A stretch of 64,000 nucleotides of DNA from Candidatus Contendibacter sp. (GTDB lineage Bacteria; Pseudomonadota; Gammaproteobacteria; Competibacterales; Competibacteraceae). Within the stretch, counting starts at the first letter, position 1, and each line of letters opens with the position of its first letter. The notes under the pieces are model-generated. The model ran no database searches. It was not told the origin of the DNA and saw only the letters and a program-made list of their open reading frames with translations. Below, in pieces: positions 1 to 9,081 of the stretch. The translations under genes and the position numbers were made by a program. The DNA is taken from contig JARSSO010000010.1 in the NCBI GenBank assembly GCA_029624765.1, forward strand, positions 62,001 to 126,000, in the 5' to 3' direction.

Positions 1-594
1 CTCAGGATTGAAGAGTTGCGTGCGGAAGATGGTCAGGCCAAACGGCGTGGTGGAGCGGAACACCTGCTTGATCCCGGCCGGCGTTGCACCCTTCCAATCC
101 GGACCGACGACCAGGTAGTCGCCCGCGTCATGGCCGGTGGCGCGGCTGCCAATGTAGCCGTAGTTGTAGGTGTTGCCGTCAATCAACTGCACCGAGTAAT
201 AGCGCTCCTTTTCGACGGCCGGAACGGAGATGACCATCGGTTCGCCGCGCAGGTCCAGCCACAGCATCGAGTACGGGGTGTCGCTGTTGGGCGTGACCAC
301 CGCGGTGTCCTTGTAGGTGAAGACGCGCGCCTCGTTGGCGATGTGATTGAATGGTCCCTTGTACTGACCGGAGTTCTTGTCCACGGAGAACTCGTTCATC
401 ACGGCGTAATTCATCACGATGGGCAGCCCGTAGATGAACCCTTCCTCGGCGATAGCCTTGGTTTCGACGATGCCGGGCCGGTGCTTCTCGCTCTTCTCGG
501 CCTGGGAGATGGCGTCTTTCTCCGCTCCGTAGCCGGCGAATGGCGCGGCGGCGACGGCAACCGCCAGCGCGGCGCTAACTAACATGCGATTCAT
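1..594 (-). CDS. DUF1254-family exported protein (3' end cut by window edge)
   Basis: The open frame runs from an ATG at 594 off the left edge, giving 198 codons. A GGAG ribosome-binding site lies 5-10 bases upstream. The N-terminus is a Sec-type signal (MNRMLVSAALAVAVAAA, then AGYGAEK). The following region has the DUF1254 pattern also seen in the next gene upstream: FIYGLPIV, then PNSDTPYSM, then a YYSVQL-type strand. It is therefore a paralogue of 774-2201 and the last visible gene of a six-gene minus-strand unit. DUF1254/DUF1214 proteins are common periplasmic proteins with no firmly assigned reaction, so no function is proposed. The C-terminal DUF1214 half, if present, lies outside the window. 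Confidence 0.85.
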   Translation of the reverse strand, partial: MNRMLVSAALAVAVAAAPFAGYGAEKDAISQAEKSEKHRPGIVETKAIAEEGFIYGLPIVMNYAVMNEFSVDKNSGQYKGPFNHIANEARVFTYKDTAVVTPNSDTPYSMLWLDLRGEPMVISVPAVEKERYYSVQLIDGNTYNYGYIGSRATGHDAGDYLVVGPDWKGATPAGIKQVFRSTTPFGLTIFRTQLFNPE

Positions 595-641
595 GGTGTT
601 CGATCTCCTTGCGGTTTTTGGCGTCACTTCGCCAGGGAAGT

Positions 642-671
642 CGCGGGCCGCTCCTTGCGAAGCAGCCCGCG
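642..671. other. Intercistronic hairpin (7-bp CGCGGGC stem)
   Basis: CGCGGGC at 642-648 pairs with GCCCGCG at 665-671. After one mismatch, three more pairs can form inside the arm. It lies in the 179-bp gap between the two DUF1254 genes. No T-run follows on the minus strand, so it is more likely an mRNA-processing or stabilising hairpin than a terminator. The left arm resembles the hairpin at 2250-2284. Confidence 0.45.
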
Positions 672-773
672 TGGTTTCATACCCCCAGTAGGAAGGCTAC
701 TTGACCTCCTCGATCTCGCCCGGCCGCCAAGTTTGGTCGAACCACGGTTCGAGCGGACCATAGAGGCGAAGGT

Positions 774-2201
774 TTACTCCACCGCTCTGACTTGCGGAAT
801 TTTCCAAGAGCCGTCAAGGATGGAGGGATCTTTCTCCTTCGGCCAATACAGCCGCATCATGAGGATGAATTTGTCCTTCGGCGCCGGGAGCCAGTTCGAT
901 TCCTTGTCGGCACCGGGGCTTTCGTTCTGGATGTGGAGGTCCACCGAACCATCGGCGTTGGCCTTGAGGTTTTGCCGGGGGCTGATGCTGTAACGGTTAA
1001 GTGGGTTCGGCACGAAGAAGTAGTCCTTGTCGTACATCGTGAGCGACCAGAACCCGTTCACGGGCGGCAGTTCGCCTTTGTTGAAGTGCATCACGTATTT
1101 CTTCTCGCCGGTGTACGAGCTGATCGCGGATGGTCCTTCCGATGTGGGATAGACGGCGTCCTGCGGACGATTCGCTCCCAGCCCGATGGCGGTGATCAAG
1201 GCGCGCTGAAGGTAGTTCGCACCGTAGTTGCCGGTTTTGGTGGTGAACAGCCAGCCGTTCTCCAATTTCATGTCGCCTTCGACGATGCCTTCCTTCAGCC
1301 AAAGCATGATCTTTTCATTGGCGACCTTGGGCACGAGGGAGAACGCTTCGTGGGCTACGGGGGCGAGTTTGCTACGATCGAACGGCTGACCGGGAACGAT
1401 CCCGATCTTGGCCATCTTTTCCAGGATGTGCTTGTCGGCGGCGGCGGGCGGATTGTCTTTCATCAACTTGGTCAGCAAGTTGAAATACTCGTCGGCGCTG
1501 AGCGCGTTCACCTGATCCCGCACGGCGGTTTTCATGTCGATGGACGGATCGACCTTGCCGGGCGGCGGGGTGTACGGTTTGCCGTAGGCGCTGAGCGGGA
1601 CGAGCGCAATCTGATCCTGCAGCTTGTGGACGGCAGCGTAGTCTTCCGGCGTGCCGGTGCAGTAGATGCGGCCCAGTAACCAGACCATGTTGGTGGGCGA
1701 TTTATATTCCTTGACGCCCTCCGGTAGCGTGCCTTTCCAGCCGGGGCCGGTAATCACGTAGGTCTGCGGGCCGGTGCCGGTCGTGCGTTTGCCCGGTACC
1801 TGGAACACTTCCGTCCAGCCATCGAGCATGGGGAAGAGATAATAACGGTCCTGTGCATCCGGCAGGCTTAACACCCACGGCTCCTGGCCCACGTCGATCC
1901 ACGCGGTCGTGTAGAGCGTGTCGGCGTTCGGGGCGGTGACGTCTCTGAACGTCGCGGAGGGATACTCGCGCATCCGGACAAACTGTCCCATTGGAGCGCG
2001 CGTGCCTTCCGGCTTCTCGACATTGGTCATCACGCGCCGGGTCATTTCCATCGTGACCAGCGGATAACCATAAATGTAGGCTTCAATACCCAATGGCACA
2101 GCCTCAAAGGCATTCTCCTTGGCTTGGCCGCTGGACACGAACAAGGCAGCCGTCGTCAGACCGACTGCCAGTACCGAATTGAACAGGATTCGCTTCATCA
2201 T
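774..2201 (-). CDS. DUF1254/DUF1214 domain exported protein
   Basis: This 475-aa protein has a Sec signal in residues 1-27 (MMKRILFNSVLAVGL, ending SSGQA). DUF1254 hallmarks follow: YIYGYPLV at 42-49 and NADTLYTTAW at about 92-101. The C-terminal half has the DUF1214 signature around NGFWSLTMYDKD and NRYSI. Length and two-domain order fit the family, whose members are periplasmic and of unsettled function. A purine-rich GAGG site precedes the tandem ATG-ATG start. The gene lies 103 bp downstream of the sulfatase and is probably co-transcribed with it. A role in handling the sulfatase substrate or product is only a guess from context. Confidence 0.85.
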   Translation of the reverse strand: MMKRILFNSVLAVGLTTAALFVSSGQAKENAFEAVPLGIEAYIYGYPLVTMEMTRRVMTNVEKPEGTRAPMGQFVRMREYPSATFRDVTAPNADTLYTTAWIDVGQEPWVLSLPDAQDRYYLFPMLDGWTEVFQVPGKRTTGTGPQTYVITGPGWKGTLPEGVKEYKSPTNMVWLLGRIYCTGTPEDYAAVHKLQDQIALVPLSAYGKPYTPPPGKVDPSIDMKTAVRDQVNALSADEYFNLLTKLMKDNPPAAADKHILEKMAKIGIVPGQPFDRSKLAPVAHEAFSLVPKVANEKIMLWLKEGIVEGDMKLENGWLFTTKTGNYGANYLQRALITAIGLGANRPQDAVYPTSEGPSAISSYTGEKKYVMHFNKGELPPVNGFWSLTMYDKDYFFVPNPLNRYSISPRQNLKANADGSVDLHIQNESPGADKESNWLPAPKDKFILMMRLYWPKEKDPSILDGSWKIPQVRAVE

Positions 2202-2249
2202 TTCTTTTCCTCTCCTCTCATTTGCCTCGTAATACTGGGTTGATCGAGT

Positions 2250-2284
2250 CGCGGGCCGTTCCGATCTCTCCGGAACGGCCCGCG
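2250..2284. other. Perfect 14-bp intercistronic hairpin
   Basis: A perfect stem of 14 bp (2250-2263 with 2271-2284) closes on a 7-base loop. It sits between the sulfatase stop and the DUF1254 start. Neither strand shows a following T-tract. It could lower downstream expression or protect the upstream mRNA. The arm core GCGGGCCGTTCC is nearly the same as GCGGGCCGCTCC in the gap after the next gene. Confidence 0.65.
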
Positions 2285-2304
2285 CGGTTCACGACCGAAA
2301 CGAC

Positions 2305-4815
2305 TTACTTCGCGTCAGCAGCCTTCGCCATGCCCTCTTCAAGTTTCTTGATGTCCTCGGGCGACAACTGTGGCCGGTCCACCTTGATCGTCAGCTTGTT
2401 GAGCTTGGCGGTCAGCGGGAAGGGCGGCTGGTAATCGGCATCATTCACCCCGGTCAGGGTGTCGGAACCGATGTCGAAGCTCTCGTCCCATTGCAGGATC
2501 ATCGGCAGGGTGTGCGGCAGGGTGATGGTCTGAACTTCCTTGCCGTCCACCTTGAGCGTGCCGGTACCAGGTCGGCCAAGACCGCTCATGTTGTTGAAGG
2601 CGAGCGTGCCGATGCCGAGGCCGTCGTATTTGAAGTCGAATTCCAGCGTATGCCGACCGGGCGTCAGCGCCTCCGGACCTTCCCACTTGACGCGCTTGAG
2701 GTCGATCAGATTCCAGAGGAAGACCGGCTTGCCCTTGAGCAGGTAGAAGCCGTAGCCGGCAAACCGGCCGCCGGAGGTCAGGATCATGCCCTCGGCGCCG
2801 CCTTGAGGCACATCAATGTCCGCCGTGATGGTGTAGGAACTGTTGAGCAGGAACGGCGAGTCACCTTGCGGCAACCCGACCATCGGGCGCGTGTACACGA
2901 ACTCGGTGCGGCCGGCGGTGATGTTCGGGCGCGGGGCCACGATGCGGGCCGCGACCGAGGCGTCCAGCGGGAACACCTGATGCTTCCTGGCTTCCTCGAT
3001 GAACAGCTTCTTCATCTCCTTTACCTTGTCTGGATACTTGGCGGCAAGGTCCTGGGACTGGCTGAAGTCCTTGTTCAGGTCGTAGAGTTCGAGCACCTGG
3101 TTGTTGAGCGGATCGGGATTGGCGGCGCCGAAGGCCTCCCAGGGCGCGCGGTTCACCTTGGTGCTCAACAGCCAGCCTTCGTGATACAACGCCCACTGGC
3201 CCATCATCTCGAAGTACTGGGTCTTGTGCCGGGACGGTTCCTTGGCGTTCTTCGCGTCGAAGGTGTAGGCGAAGCTCGTACCCTCGATGGGCGCCTGCTT
3301 GATGCCGTCCACAGACTCGGGCGCCGGGATGCCGGTTACTTCGAGCAGGGTCGGCACCACGTCGATGACGTGCATGAACTGCTCGCGCAGCCCCCCCTTG
3401 TCCTTAATGTGGCCGGGCCAGGAGACCACCATGCTCTGACGGATTCCGCCCAGTCGCGAGGCGTTCTGCTTGAACCAGGTGAACGGCGTGTCGAAGGCCC
3501 AGGACCAGCCCGCCGACATGTGGTTGTAGGTCTGCTCGGTGCCCCACACGTCGTAGAACTTCATCTGCACGTCCGCGGGCATCATGTTGACGCCGTTGAA
3601 GAACGCGACCTCGTTGGGCGTGCCGAGCGGACCACCCTCGGCGCTGGTGCCGTTGTCGCCGTTGATGTAGATGACCAGCGTGTTGTCGAGCTTGCCCATG
3701 TCCGCGACGGCCTGGATGACCCGGCCGATCTCGTGGTCGTTGTACGCCGCGTAGGCGGCGAAAATTTCCACCTGGCGAATGAACAGCTTCTTCTCTTCCG
3801 CCGTGAGCTGATCCCAGGGCTTGATCACGTCCTTCGGCCAGGACTCCAATTGGGTGTCGGCCGGGATGACGCCGAGGCGCTTCTGGTTCGCGAAGATCCG
3901 CTCACGCAGCTTCTCGTAGCCGTCGTCGAAGAGGTGCATGGCCCGAATCTTCTCGACCCATTCCTTGGTCGGATGATGCGGCGCGTGGGTGGCGCCGGGG
4001 ACGTAATAGAGGAAGAAGGGCTTGCTCGGATCGATCTGGTTGATGCGGTTCAGGTAATCGATGGCGTCGTCGGCCATGCCGGTGATCAGGTTCCATTCCG
4101 GCTTCCCCTGGAAGGGATAGATTTGCGTGGTGTTGCGGAACAGGTTCGGTTGCCACTGATTCGCGTCGCCGCCGACGAAGCCGTAGAAATAATCGAAGCC
4201 CTGCCCGATGGGCCAATGCTCGAAGGGCCCGATCTGGCTGGCGGCGAAGGCCGGGACGTTGTGGTCCTTGCCGAACCAGGACGTGGCGAAGCCGTTTTCC
4301 TTGAGGATGCGGCCAACCGTCGCCTTGTCCTTGGCGATGATGCTGTTGTAGCCGGGGAAGCCGGTGGACTGCTCCGAAATCACGCCGAAGCCGACCGAAT
4401 GGTGATTGCGACCGGTGATCAGCGCGGCGCGCGTCGGCGAGCACAGCGCGGTGGAGTGAATGTTGTTGTAGCGCAGACCATTCTGCGCGATGCGATCCAT
4501 CGTCGGGGTCGGAATGACGCCGCCAAACGTGCTCGGCACGCCGAAGCCTGCGTCGTCAGTCATGATCAGCAGGATGTTGGGCGCCTGCTTGGGCGGGACG
4601 ATGCGCGGCGCCCACCAGAATTTCGATTGCAGGGCGTCCTCCTTGATCACGCCGCCGAATTTGGGATCGGGCGGTGGGAGCTGTTTGCCGTCGATCGTCG
4701 TGGTGGCGTCGGGGGAACCGAGCACGCCGGTAATGTGTGGGGTGTCGGCGGCCCGGGCGCCGCCGACAGCGAGGCTGGTCAGCGCAACCAGGGCTAGACA
4801 GATGGCTTTTTTCAT
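2305..4815 (-). CDS. Type I sulfatase (arylsulfatase family), periplasmic
   Basis: The 836-aa product has a Sec signal ending GGARA and a full sulfatase domain. LLIMTDDAGFG at about residues 81-91 supplies the metal-binding aspartates. ALCSPTRAALITG matches the sulfatase signature, with Cys125 as the residue converted to formylglycine. Type I sulfatases hydrolyse sulfate esters using that formylglycine and a divalent metal. The extra C-terminal domain (about 640-830) is beta-rich by inspection and typical of long bacterial arylsulfatases. I start at the ATG at 4815, which has AAGGAGG nine bases upstream. A TTG three codons earlier abuts that site too closely. No maturation enzyme (FGE or anSME) is visible nearby. 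The substrate is unknown. Confidence 0.92.
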   Translation of the reverse strand: MKKAICLALVALTSLAVGGARAADTPHITGVLGSPDATTTIDGKQLPPPDPKFGGVIKEDALQSKFWWAPRIVPPKQAPNILLIMTDDAGFGVPSTFGGVIPTPTMDRIAQNGLRYNNIHSTALCSPTRAALITGRNHHSVGFGVISEQSTGFPGYNSIIAKDKATVGRILKENGFATSWFGKDHNVPAFAASQIGPFEHWPIGQGFDYFYGFVGGDANQWQPNLFRNTTQIYPFQGKPEWNLITGMADDAIDYLNRINQIDPSKPFFLYYVPGATHAPHHPTKEWVEKIRAMHLFDDGYEKLRERIFANQKRLGVIPADTQLESWPKDVIKPWDQLTAEEKKLFIRQVEIFAAYAAYNDHEIGRVIQAVADMGKLDNTLVIYINGDNGTSAEGGPLGTPNEVAFFNGVNMMPADVQMKFYDVWGTEQTYNHMSAGWSWAFDTPFTWFKQNASRLGGIRQSMVVSWPGHIKDKGGLREQFMHVIDVVPTLLEVTGIPAPESVDGIKQAPIEGTSFAYTFDAKNAKEPSRHKTQYFEMMGQWALYHEGWLLSTKVNRAPWEAFGAANPDPLNNQVLELYDLNKDFSQSQDLAAKYPDKVKEMKKLFIEEARKHQVFPLDASVAARIVAPRPNITAGRTEFVYTRPMVGLPQGDSPFLLNSSYTITADIDVPQGGAEGMILTSGGRFAGYGFYLLKGKPVFLWNLIDLKRVKWEGPEALTPGRHTLEFDFKYDGLGIGTLAFNNMSGLGRPGTGTLKVDGKEVQTITLPHTLPMILQWDESFDIGSDTLTGVNDADYQPPFPLTAKLNKLTIKVDRPQLSPEDIKKLEEGMAKAADAK

Positions 4816-4849
4816 CGATGCCAACCTCCTTCAAATTGGAGAAAGATTG

Positions 4850-5275
4850 CTAAAACGATACTGGTGAGCAACGCTCGTTACTGGTCATCCGGATCGTTCC
4901 GTCCGGTAGCGTGACGGTGTTTTCCTCCCTCTGGCACTCGAATTTGGAATGATCGGATCTGGTCGGCTCGTTGGGCGTTGCCAAGGGGGTCGCAAACCCG
5001 GTGCGCCGATCCCTGGCATCCTGGGTTGCCCGGTCCCGGGCCTGGCGAGCTTGCGCTCTTTCCGCGTCCCGCGCGGTTTGCTGACTCAGGACGGCCGCCT
5101 GCTGCGCATCGCTCTGGTTCGCCATGCTGATCATGCAGTTGGCGAAGGCCCTGGTTCCCATGGTAAAGCCGAAACCGGAGCAATGCTGGGCGTCGGCCGC
5201 GCGTTGCTCTTCGGGAGAGGCGCAGGCGGACGCGAGCCAGGACGCCAAGACAAGGACGACCAATCTTTCGAACAT
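4850..5275 (-). CDS. Small putative lipoprotein, function unknown
   Basis: This 141-aa product begins MFERLVVLVLASWLASAC. It is a short hydrophobic signal ending in a plausible lipobox with Cys18. A middle stretch rich in Gln, Arg and Ala (about 55-90) looks helical or coiled. The tail contains paired cysteines (FECQREE and ERCSPVSF) that could form a disulfide. A GAGG site lies five bases before the ATG. It sits between the Gly-rich protein and the sulfatase in the same orientation. I do not recognise a family. Confidence 0.7.
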   Translation of the reverse strand: MFERLVVLVLASWLASACASPEEQRAADAQHCSGFGFTMGTRAFANCMISMANQSDAQQAAVLSQQTARDAERAQARQARDRATQDARDRRTGFATPLATPNEPTRSDHSKFECQREENTVTLPDGTIRMTSNERCSPVSF

Positions 5276-5324
5276 CTTGGCCTCTTTCCATCGGTGGGCG
5301 ACGGGAGCAAGCGGCTGGGCCGGA

Positions 5325-5909
5325 TCAAAACGGACTCGCTACAACCGTGTAATACACGCCGTTGCTGCCAAAGTGCGGTTGGTAATAGGCGTCGCCGCAG
5401 TTGTAGTAGGTGCCGCCGTTGGCGGAGACGCTATTGCAACCGCCGGGCAGGGCGACCACCTCGCTGCCGATGGCGGGTCCCGAAACGTAGACGGGCTGCT
5501 GCACCACCACCGTCGGGCTGGCCGCCGCCGAGCCGATGGCCGCGCCAGCGGCCAGCCCCACCGCGCCGGCCGCCGCCACCGCGCCGGCGCTGTAGCCGGT
5601 GGTGCAACCCCAGCAACCGCCCGCCGCGTAAGTCGGGTGGTAGTAGGCGCCGCCGCCGTAGCCGGCGTGATAGGCACCACCGTAGTCGACGTGGGTGACG
5701 CCGCCGTAGCCGACATGGGTTACGCCGCCCCAGTCGGAGTGATACGCGCCGCCCCAGCCGCCGCCGCCATAGCCGGCGCCGTGCCACGTGGTAAAGCCGC
5801 CCGCTCCGGCGTGAAAACCCCCGCCGGCATGAAAACCGCCCCAGGCGTCCGCCCGCAACGGCAGGAGCGCCAGCCCGGTCATTCCAAGGATCAATAGCTG
5901 TTTCCGCAT
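5325..5909 (-). CDS. Gly/His/Tyr-rich exported repeat protein
   Basis: The 194-aa product has a signal peptide (MRKQLLILGMTGLALLPL, then RADA). A low-complexity Gly-rich part follows with repeated GGFHAG, GGVTHV and GGAYHAG units over about residues 24-90. An Ala/Gly helix with a GxxxG-like run (about 105-135) could insert in a membrane. The C-terminus carries two or three cysteines and Tyr-rich strands. The ATG at 5909 has GGAG nine bases upstream and is preferred to an in-frame TTG at 5924. Repeats of this type occur in surface or metal-binding proteins, but no function can be assigned. Confidence 0.75.
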   Translation of the reverse strand: MRKQLLILGMTGLALLPLRADAWGGFHAGGGFHAGAGGFTTWHGAGYGGGGWGGAYHSDWGGVTHVGYGGVTHVDYGGAYHAGYGGGAYYHPTYAAGGCWGCTTGYSAGAVAAAGAVGLAAGAAIGSAAASPTVVVQQPVYVSGPAIGSEVVALPGGCNSVSANGGTYYNCGDAYYQPHFGSNGVYYTVVASPF

Positions 5910-5929
5910 GGGTGTCGTCTCCAAAATTG

Positions 5930-6739
5930 TTAGCGGCCCGCCCCGGTCAGGGCGCGGAAATCCATCGGCTTGGCGCCTTCGGGTTTAGTAAACGTAAACA
6001 GCTTGTCGGGAAGTTCCGGCTTCAGCTTCCAGTCGTAAAACTCCACCGCGAAGCGCGGGGCGCCTCGCACATTCGTCAACGTAACGGCGATCCGGCAGGG
6101 CAGATCGGTTTTGGCGTCGATCCAGATCTGTCCTTCGATACCCGGCGCGGCGAGCGCCACGTGTTCGCAGCGGGCGCCGCGAATGACCGAGAACCCAGCG
6201 TAGAACGCGCTGGTCAGATTCTTGGTCAGAACCGCGTAGGAATCGCTGTAGAGCACGTCCTCGAACGGCAGCAGGATGCCGGCGGTCTTCGCCGCGAACG
6301 GGACCAGTTCGTCGAGGGTCTTGGGCGCGTCGGTCGTGGCGTAGAACTTGTGGGTCGGTTCGTAGGCGGTCATCTTGGTCCCGTCGTAGTGGAAATCGAA
6401 CGGCGGGGCGTCGCCACGAATCTCGGCGCTCAGCTTGTTGGGGCGCTTGACGGCCACCACGGATTCGGTGAAGAAGGTCAGGAATTGCCCGGTACCGCCC
6501 GGCGCTTCGGTCGAACTGCGGGTCCGGACCAGAAACGCCGGGGTCGCCGCCAGCTTGGTGCTCATCTTCTTGACCAGATCGAGCGCGCCCGGCTCCAAAA
6601 TTTGGCCGGACGCACCAGCCTGGGCCGATGACGAAGCTGGAGCGGGCGCCGGGGCCTTGTCCTGGCCAGTGGCCACACCGACGGTCAACGGGGAAAGCAA
6701 GGCGAGCATTAAGGCAACTCGCCGGATATTAGCCTGCAT
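5930..6739 (-). CDS. DUF2092 family periplasmic protein
   Basis: This 269-aa exported protein has a signal in residues 1-25 and a Pro/Ala/Ser linker. The body matches my memory of the DUF2092 family, which has a LolA/LolB-like lipid-binding fold. Supporting patterns are VKRPNKLSAEIRG, FHYDGTKMTAYEP, and late WIDAKTDLPCRI with FYDWKL. A strong GGAGG site lies close to the ATG. It is the first gene of the exported-protein unit that includes the sulfatase. A carrier or chaperone role for a hydrophobic ligand is inferred from the fold only. Confidence 0.75.
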   Translation of the reverse strand: MQANIRRVALMLALLSPLTVGVATGQDKAPAPAPASSSAQAGASGQILEPGALDLVKKMSTKLAATPAFLVRTRSSTEAPGGTGQFLTFFTESVVAVKRPNKLSAEIRGDAPPFDFHYDGTKMTAYEPTHKFYATTDAPKTLDELVPFAAKTAGILLPFEDVLYSDSYAVLTKNLTSAFYAGFSVIRGARCEHVALAAPGIEGQIWIDAKTDLPCRIAVTLTNVRGAPRFAVEFYDWKLKPELPDKLFTFTKPEGAKPMDFRALTGAGR

Positions 6740-7099
6740 TGGTCACCCTCCAATTCTCAAGATGTATGTCGGATTCAGGCGGTGCTACAAGATTTGGGAA
6801 CAATGTGATACTGCTGTACTGCTTGATCAATAATAGTAGGCCCGGCGGTAATCCTGGCGCGCGATGCCGGCATGGGATTGGAATTTTCGATTCGGATCCG
6901 CAGGGTGGTTTTACCCATCCCACTGGACCGAGAAACATTCTCCGCCAGTCGTAAAATCGTATTAAATTCTTAATTATCCTGAGGACAGATTGAGTGTTCT
7001 TGTCATTTCGCGTCAATCCAATCGTGGGCATGGGAATATGAAGATCATTTCCTGCTTACGCCGGCGGCGGCTAGTTCTCAACTTAAAATCGAACCCCTG
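6740..7099. other. Divergent intergenic region (DUF2092 unit / hemH)
   Basis: These 360 bp separate the minus-strand exported-protein unit from plus-strand hemH. They are more AT-rich than the flanks, especially 6955-7015. They presumably hold both promoters, but I could not find a well-spaced -35/-10 pair on either strand. The short open frames here lack coding character. Confidence 0.5.
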
Positions 7100-8206
7100 A
7101 TGAAATCGAGCGATTCCTCCCTCTTCACCCACGACCAGCCCGCCCGCGCCGGCATCCTGCTGGCCAATCTCGGTACGCCCGACGCGCCCACGCCCACCGC
7201 GGTGCGCCGCTATCTGGCCGAATTCCTCTGGGATTCACGGGTGGTGGAACTGCCCCGGCCGCTGTGGTGGCTGATTTTACATGGGGTTATTCTGCGGGTC
7301 CGGCCGGCACGCTCGGCGCGCAAGTACCGGCTCATCTGGACCCCGGAGGGTTCGCCGTTGCTGGCGATCAGCCAACGACAGGCGGCGGCGGTCGCGGCGG
7401 CGTTGGCGGAACGCTATCCCGGCCCGATTCAGGTGGCGGTCGGGATGCGCTACGGCAACCCCTCCATCGCCGCCGCGCTGGCGGAGTTGCGGGCCGCCGG
7501 CGTTCGGCGATTGCTGGTGCTGCCGCTATACCCACAATACTCCGCCGCCACGGTCGCCTCGACTTTCGACGCGGTCGCCGCCGAACTGCGGACCTGGCGC
7601 TGGTTGCCGGAATTGCGGTTCATCACCCAATACCACGACGATGCCGGCTATCTGGACGCGCTGGCCGCTCAAATCCACGCCGCCCGCGCCGACCGGCCCG
7701 GCGAGCGGCTCTTGTTCTCCTTCCACGGTCTGCCCAAGCGAAACTTGCTGGCCGGCGATCCCTATTATTGCCAGTGTCATAAAACCGCCCGACTGGTCGC
7801 GGAACGGCTGGGCTTGCAATCGGATCAATGGGCGGTGGCGTTCCAGTCCCGTTTCGGCCGCGCCGAATGGCTGCAACCCTATGCCAGCGCCCTGCTAGCT
7901 ACCTGGGCGAAGGCCGGGATCAAAAGCGTGGACGTGGCCTGCCCCGGTTTCGCCGCCGATTGCCTGGAAACGCTGGAGGAAATCGCCATCGAGAACCGTC
8001 GGGTGTTCCTGGCCGGCGGCGGCGAGCGCTACCGCTATCTTCCAGCCCTGAACGACTACCCCACCCATATTGCGGCCCTGGTCGCCCTCATTGGCCGCCA
8101 CGCCGCCGGCTGGCCGGAATTCACCGCCGACCACGATGCCGCCGCCCTCGCTGCCGAACGTGCCGCCACGCGCCGGCGAGCCCTGGCCTTGGGCGCGGCG
8201 GCCTGA
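7100..8206 (+). CDS. hemH: Ferrochelatase
   Basis: The 368-aa protein inserts Fe2+ into protoporphyrin IX to give protoheme, the last step of heme synthesis. The N-terminus has the family pattern GILLANLGTPDAPTP. The catalytic His209 lies in LLFSFHGLPKR. The second active-site motif FAADCLETLEEI is at about residues 284-295, with Glu290/Glu293. PYYCQCHKT at 221-229 is typical of proteobacterial HemH. Length is normal. No good ribosome-binding site is visible before the ATG. The next plus-strand gene starts 122 bp later. Confidence 0.95.
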   Translation: MKSSDSSLFTHDQPARAGILLANLGTPDAPTPTAVRRYLAEFLWDSRVVELPRPLWWLILHGVILRVRPARSARKYRLIWTPEGSPLLAISQRQAAAVAAALAERYPGPIQVAVGMRYGNPSIAAALAELRAAGVRRLLVLPLYPQYSAATVASTFDAVAAELRTWRWLPELRFITQYHDDAGYLDALAAQIHAARADRPGERLLFSFHGLPKRNLLAGDPYYCQCHKTARLVAERLGLQSDQWAVAFQSRFGRAEWLQPYASALLATWAKAGIKSVDVACPGFAADCLETLEEIAIENRRVFLAGGGERYRYLPALNDYPTHIAALVALIGRHAAGWPEFTADHDAAALAAERAATRRRALALGAAA

Positions 8207-8328
8207 ATCCGGCAATCGGACCAACTTGAATCCTCCTTAACCCAGCGCCTTCTATACTCACTGGAAACGACGGCTGTCCTGTCCGTGACCCTGGGTCGCG
8301 GTCCCGAATCCGATCCGGTGGGAATTGC

Positions 8329-9081
8329 ATGATTCATGGCGTGTTGCTTGATCTGGAAGGCGTGCTGTACGTCGGCGGCTACCCCTTGCCCGGCGCCCGC
8401 GAAGCTTTGCTCAGTCTGCGCGCGGCTGGCATTCCGGTGCGTTTCGTGACCAATACCACCCGTCTGACTCGCGCCAACCTGGTCAGCCGATTGACGCGCA
8501 TGGGTTTGGAAGTGTCGCTCCAGCATCTGTTCACCCCCGTGGTGGCGGCCCGCCAGTACCTGATCGCCCGCAACCTGACGCCACACCTGCTGGTCCATCC
8601 CGACATCAGGGGTGAGTTTGCCGACCTGATCGGGCCAACGCCAGGCGCGGTGCTGCTCGGCGACGCCGGACCCGAATTTACCTATGAATCGCTCAATCAG
8701 TGTTTCCGGCTGTTGTTGGATGGGTTGCCGCTGCTGGCGATGGGCTCCAATCGTTATTTCCGCGACAGCGGCGGCTGGAATCTGGATGTCGGCCCGTTCA
8801 TGGCGGCGCTGGAATATGCCGCCGAACTGGAGGCGGTGGTGCTCGGCAAACCTTCGGACGACTTTTTTCAGGCTGCGGTCGCCAGCCTCGATCTGCCGCC
8901 GCAGGATGTAGTGATGATCGGTGACGACGCCGAAATGGATGTGTGCGGCGCGCTGGCGGCCGGCTTGCGTGGCGTGTTGGTGCGAACCGGCAAATATCGC
9001 CATGGCGACGAGGCCAAGGTCGAGCCGCGTGGTGGCCGGGTGTTCGACGATCTGGACGCGGTGGTCGATTACATCCTCTAG
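8329..9081 (+). CDS. HAD-superfamily IIA phosphatase (LHPP/HDHD2-like)
   Basis: The 250-aa product has HAD motif I as DLEGVLY (Asp8), motif II VTNTT, a Lys in LGKPSDDFF, and motif IV MIGDDAEMDVCGA. A C2-type cap lies between motifs II and III, as in the NagD/LHPP branch. These enzymes hydrolyse small phosphate monoesters. The second motif-I residue is Glu10 instead of the usual Asp; human LHPP also departs from Asp here. The substrate is unknown. TATACT at 8253-8258 is a possible -10, without a well-spaced -35. Confidence 0.88.
   Translation: MIHGVLLDLEGVLYVGGYPLPGAREALLSLRAAGIPVRFVTNTTRLTRANLVSRLTRMGLEVSLQHLFTPVVAARQYLIARNLTPHLLVHPDIRGEFADLIGPTPGAVLLGDAGPEFTYESLNQCFRLLLDGLPLLAMGSNRYFRDSGGWNLDVGPFMAALEYAAELEAVVLGKPSDDFFQAAVASLDLPPQDVVMIGDDAEMDVCGALAAGLRGVLVRTGKYRHGDEAKVEPRGGRVFDDLDAVVDYIL

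Noticed and set aside
2491..4797. 768-codon plus-strand frame opposite the sulfatase
   Set aside because: The sulfatase signature and signal are on the minus strand; this frame has no recognisable domain.
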